Assembly: GCA_023392975.1 (NCBI GenBank)
Contig: JAEWNA010000009.1
Location: forward strand, 1 to 8,503
DNA length: 8,503 nt
Origin: Pseudomonadota bacterium
GTDB taxonomy: Bacteria > Pseudomonadota > Gammaproteobacteria > Xanthomonadales > Xanthomonadaceae
Reading direction: 5' to 3'
Each line of letters opens with the position of its first letter. Positions within the stretch are counted from its first letter, which is position 1. The notes under the pieces are model-generated. The model saw nothing but the letters and a program-made list of their open reading frames with translations, did no database searches and was not told the origin of the DNA. The translations under genes and the position numbers were made by a program. Of this stretch, positions 5,837-8,503 are shown one piece after another.

Positions 5837-7844
5837 ACACGCTCCGGGCCTGCTCGTGCGCGACCGGCGCCTCGGGCGCTTTCGCGGCTTCGGCCATGCG
5901 GCTGCTCTGCTCGACCGTCTGCGTCGTCGCCTGCGTGTAGTCGATGTACGAGTTCTTCGCCGCGGGGCTCAGCGGGCTGCCTTCGACCGCCACCAGCAGC
6001 GTCTGCCCGTTGACCGCGTTGGTCTTGCTGATGTGGTCGATCGACGACAGGCCGGTGGCCTTGGCGTCGGCGGCGACGGCGGCCGCCGCCTTGACCAGCT
6101 CGTCCTGCGACTTGAAGCCACCGCTGGGGCCGAGTTGCTGCAGGTTCGACAGCGCCTGTTCGTAGAGCCGGTGGTCCGGGTGCTTCGGATCAGCGATCGA
6201 CGGCTGCCCGCCGCCGTGCGCCGGCGCCTCGGGCTTCGGCGCGTCCGGCTTCTGGGGATCGGACTTCGGCGGCGGCGTCGCACCGGCATCGCTGCGCTGC
6301 GGCGACGGCGGCGTCTCCGGCGGGTGCGCGGGCGTCGCTGCGCGCTCCTGGCCCGGCTTCTGCGGCAGGCCGAGCGCGCCCAGCGTGTCGTGGCCGGCCT
6401 TGCCGTCCACCGACAGCCCGTGCTGCGTCTGGTACTTGCGCACCGCGGCTTCGGTGAGATCGCCGTAGTAGCCGGTGGTCGGCAGCGGCTGGCCCTTGTC
6501 GTCGCGGATGCCGGCCTTGTTCAGCGCTTCCTGCAGGTGCTTCACCGCGTCGCCGCGCTCGCCGTGCTTGAGCACGCCGTCGGCCATCGGGTCGCGCGAC
6601 GCCGCGGGTGTCTCGCTCTGTGCCGGCGGCGGCTGGCCGCGATCGAGCGCGCGATGGAACGCGAGCCGCTGCTCGTAGTAATCGACGGCCTTCTCGACCG
6701 TGTAGCCACGCTGCACCTGGCCGTAGGGCGAACCCGGCAGCGACGCCCATTCCTTGCCGCCGCGCTCGATCGCGCCGCGGATGTCGCCCTGCTCCAGTTC
6801 GCGCATCACGCCGCGATCGCGCATCTTCGCCACCGCGATGCGGTCCTGGCTCTCGGGCGAGAAGTCGTCGATCCTGCGGTCGTAGCGATTGCGCATGTCC
6901 TCGACGTCGACCAGCTTCATCTGGTAGCGGCCGACGTTGTAGCGCAGCTCGTCGCGCGGCAGCGTGCCGTTGTCGGCGATCGCCGATTCCGGCATCAGTC
7001 CGCGACTGCCGGGCACGCCGTTGCGCTCGCGGTAGCCGGACGGCGAGCCGTCGGCGTTGAGCGAGTGCCCGACTTCCTTCCACGCGACCAGATCGAGGTA
7101 GGCGCGCGTTTCCGGCGTCTGCTGGCGCAGGAACGCGCTGGCCGCGAACGGCTCGAGCGCCGCGGCCGTGCGCGCAGGCGGCGTCTGGGCCTCGGGCGTA
7201 CGCGCGGCCGGCGCGTGATCTCGTCCGCCGCGGGTCATCAGCTGGTCGAGGCCGTCGCCGTTGCGGGCGATGTCGTTGTAGTACTTGTACGGCGTGGTGC
7301 CGTTGGCGTCGGCGCGCACCGGACGCCCTTCCAGCACCGCCTTGCCGGCGCCGTAGCCGCCGAGGTGCGAGGCCTTGAGGAAGCCGGCGACGCGCTCGGC
7401 GGAACTGTTCGCATCGAGCAGGTGGTCGCGAACGGCGTGCGCGTACAGCTTGTCGCTGTTGGTCTTGAACGCCTTGTCCTGCAGGTCGGCGGAGGCCTTG
7501 TACTTGTCGAGGCTCAGGCCGTCCTTCCAGTTGCCGTCGTCGCGGAGGAAGCGGGTCATGCCGCCGGTGGTCGCCCATTCCCATTCGGTGCGGGCGCCGG
7601 ACGCCTTGAACGCCTGGTCGTACTTCTGGCGGTCGACGTAGCCGGCCTCGACCAGCCAGCCGGCGCCGGCCTGGTAGCGGCCGACGTAGCCCTGCCGGTT
7701 GGTGACGGCGAGATCGCCACCGCTGCTTTCGGTCAGCACCGTGGACGCGACCAGGCGCCGGGTCTCGGCCTGGTCGAGTCCTGCGATGTTGCCCTGGTGG
7801 TACGCATTGGCAGTGGCCACTGCCTTCTGTCGATCATCAGCCAT
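5826..7844 (-). CDS. predicted X-T4SS effector: dual-domain peptidoglycan hydrolase with XVIPCD
   Basis: The 672-residue product is modular. Residues 1-205 look lysozyme/transglycosylase-like (TESSGGDLAVTNRQGYVGRY, 38-57; E39 is a candidate acid). Residues 246-395 resemble phage lambda R endolysin: AYLDLVAWKE aligns with the lambda segment holding its catalytic Glu, giving E257; NVGRYQ (303-308), DFSPESQD (327-334) and WASLPGSPYGQ (366-376) follow the same order. Residues 422-493 are a PG_binding_1 domain (LKHGERGDAVKHLQEAL to GLSVDGKAGHDTLGALGL). A Pro/Lys-rich linker runs to 550. Residues 552-650 resemble the XVIPCD recruitment domain: HPDHRLYEQA, GLSSIDHI, LLVAVEG and a VEQS element. No signal peptide is present, as expected for cargo recruited from the cytoplasm by VirD4. 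I infer a toxin delivered into rival bacteria that cleaves their cell wall. A GAGGGG ribosome-binding site supports the ATG at 7844. The gene lies 70 bases after a probable immunity gene. Confidence 0.87.
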   Translation of the reverse strand: MADDRQKAVATANAYHQGNIAGLDQAETRRLVASTVLTESSGGDLAVTNRQGYVGRYQAGAGWLVEAGYVDRQKYDQAFKASGARTEWEWATTGGMTRFLRDDGNWKDGLSLDKYKASADLQDKAFKTNSDKLYAHAVRDHLLDANSSAERVAGFLKASHLGGYGAGKAVLEGRPVRADANGTTPYKYYNDIARNGDGLDQLMTRGGRDHAPAARTPEAQTPPARTAAALEPFAASAFLRQQTPETRAYLDLVAWKEVGHSLNADGSPSGYRERNGVPGSRGLMPESAIADNGTLPRDELRYNVGRYQMKLVDVEDMRNRYDRRIDDFSPESQDRIAVAKMRDRGVMRELEQGDIRGAIERGGKEWASLPGSPYGQVQRGYTVEKAVDYYEQRLAFHRALDRGQPPPAQSETPAASRDPMADGVLKHGERGDAVKHLQEALNKAGIRDDKGQPLPTTGYYGDLTEAAVRKYQTQHGLSVDGKAGHDTLGALGLPQKPGQERAATPAHPPETPPSPQRSDAGATPPPKSDPQKPDAPKPEAPAHGGGQPSIADPKHPDHRLYEQALSNLQQLGPSGGFKSQDELVKAAAAVAADAKATGLSSIDHISKTNAVNGQTLLVAVEGSPLSPAAKNSYIDYTQATTQTVEQSSRMAEAAKAPEAPVAHEQARSVSGR

Positions 7845-7851
7845 GGTGTTG

Positions 7852-7857
7852 CCCCTC
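7852..7857 (-). promoter_or_regulatory. ribosome-binding site of the effector gene
   Basis: On the minus strand this reads GAGGGG, 7 bases before the ATG at 7844-7842. It is among the best Shine-Dalgarno sequences in the window and sets the start of the effector gene. Confidence 0.65.
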
Positions 7858-7914
7858 GAGTGGATATCGACGTGTGGATGGGAATGCCTGCGGATGCCTC
7901 ATCGCGGACGCCTG

Positions 7915-8503
7915 TCAGCGTTCGCGGCAGCGCATCGACGCGATGCGGGCCGCGGGTTTGTCGCGGGTGAACACGAACGTGGTCGAACCGGGCCCGGCGG
8001 AACCGCCGTCCTCGTCGACGAACGCCTCGACGAAGACCGCGCGTTCGCCGCCCAGGTCGATGCGGTAGAACGCGTTGTGCTGCATGTTCTCGCCGCCGTA
8101 GGCGTCGACCGTGCACTGGTCGGCGACCGGCGCGACCGCGGCGGCCGGGAACTGCGCCGCCAGCACCTGCGCGTAGTCGTCGCTGGGGTAGAACTTGACG
8201 ACCGCGATCTCGTTCACGCGGTCGGCCTCGCCGTTGAGCGTCAGCCCGGCCTCGCCCTCGTTGCCCATCCGCACGCCGGCGTCGGCGCCCGTGCCGCCAT
8301 CGGGCAGCGCGGCCTCGCCGAAGCCCGCCAGCAGCACGCGACCGCTGCGCGAGAAGCGCAGCGCCGGATCGGCGACCGCGTCGTTCTCGACCGGCGCGGG
8401 GTCGTTCCAGTGCACCTGCGCGAAGCCGTCGTAGGCGCGCCACTGCGCGCCCGCATCCGTCACGTACAACGCAAGGAGGGCATCGAGTTCCGTCATCTGG
8501 GTC
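7915..8503 (-). CDS. candidate immunity protein for the adjacent effector (probably 5'-truncated by the window)
   Basis: The frame runs from the right edge to a stop at 7917-7915. The first ATG inside the window is at 8496-8494 (193 residues), but the frame is still open above it (Thr-Gln before the Met), so the true start may lie beyond 8503. No known enzyme motif is seen. From that ATG, notable elements are WRAYDGFAQVHWND near the start, a Gly-rich middle with GNEGEAGLTLNGE, FYPSDDYAQVLAAQFP, DQCTVDAYG, an acidic VDEDGG, and a C-terminal IASMRCRER. The two Cys, in DQCTV and SMRCR, could form a disulphide, which suggests the periplasm; a signal peptide encoded outside the window would be needed. 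Immunity proteins (X-Tfi) against peptidoglycan-cleaving X-T4SS effectors are usually periplasmic or lipoproteins and encoded next to the effector. The function is inferred from context and weak resemblance only. Confidence 0.6.
   Translation of the reverse strand, partial: TQMTELDALLALYVTDAGAQWRAYDGFAQVHWNDPAPVENDAVADPALRFSRSGRVLLAGFGEAALPDGGTGADAGVRMGNEGEAGLTLNGEADRVNEIAVVKFYPSDDYAQVLAAQFPAAAVAPVADQCTVDAYGGENMQHNAFYRIDLGGERAVFVEAFVDEDGGSAGPGSTTFVFTRDKPAARIASMRCRER

Noticed and set aside
5856..7970. 704-codon open frame on the plus strand opposite the effector gene
   Set aside because: Composition is Arg/Val/Leu/Ala-rich with no domain pattern. It is the antisense shadow of the effector, whose minus-strand domains are clear.

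Overview
The window is high-GC DNA from a gammaproteobacterium, most likely a member of the Xanthomonadaceae of the Lysobacter/Luteimonas/Xanthomonas type. Three things point there: the protein sequences, the conserved rph/yicC/gmk neighbourhood, and a protein carrying a XVIPCD-type secretion domain, which is typical of the bacterium-killing type IV secretion system of Xanthomonadales (X-T4SS). The rank below family is inference.

Left half (1-4013), all on the minus strand and read right to left: rph (RNase PH), a small VOC/glyoxalase-fold protein, rdgB (dITP/XTP pyrophosphatase), hemW (radical SAM haem chaperone) and, after a 105-base gap, a DUF1631 protein that runs off the left edge. The first four are packed as an operon: 2 bases between rph and the VOC gene, an ATGA overlap into rdgB, and 19 bases to hemW. 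The theme is RNA and nucleotide quality control plus haem handling; the role of the VOC protein is unknown.

Middle (4014-5771): a divergent 139-base intergenic region holds a candidate rph -10 box and a perfect 7-bp dyad. Then come yicC (endoribonuclease) and gmk (guanylate kinase) on the plus strand, separated by 146 bases with a perfect 10-bp stem-loop and a TACACT box.

Right part (5772-8503): two minus-strand genes converge on gmk. The upstream one (7915 to the right edge) encodes a small protein with two Cys in its C-terminal part and is probably cut at its N-terminus by the window edge. The downstream one (5826-7844) encodes a 672-residue modular peptidoglycan hydrolase: an N-terminal lysozyme-like domain, a phage lambda R endolysin-like domain, a PG_binding_1 domain, a Pro-rich linker and a C-terminal XVIPCD. 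I read the pair as an X-T4SS effector (toxin) and its candidate immunity protein, placed beside a housekeeping gene. This is the most interesting part of the window.

I saw no tRNA, rRNA, CRISPR array, insertion sequence or phage integrase. Stretches without a gene are all under 150 bases and are described individually.
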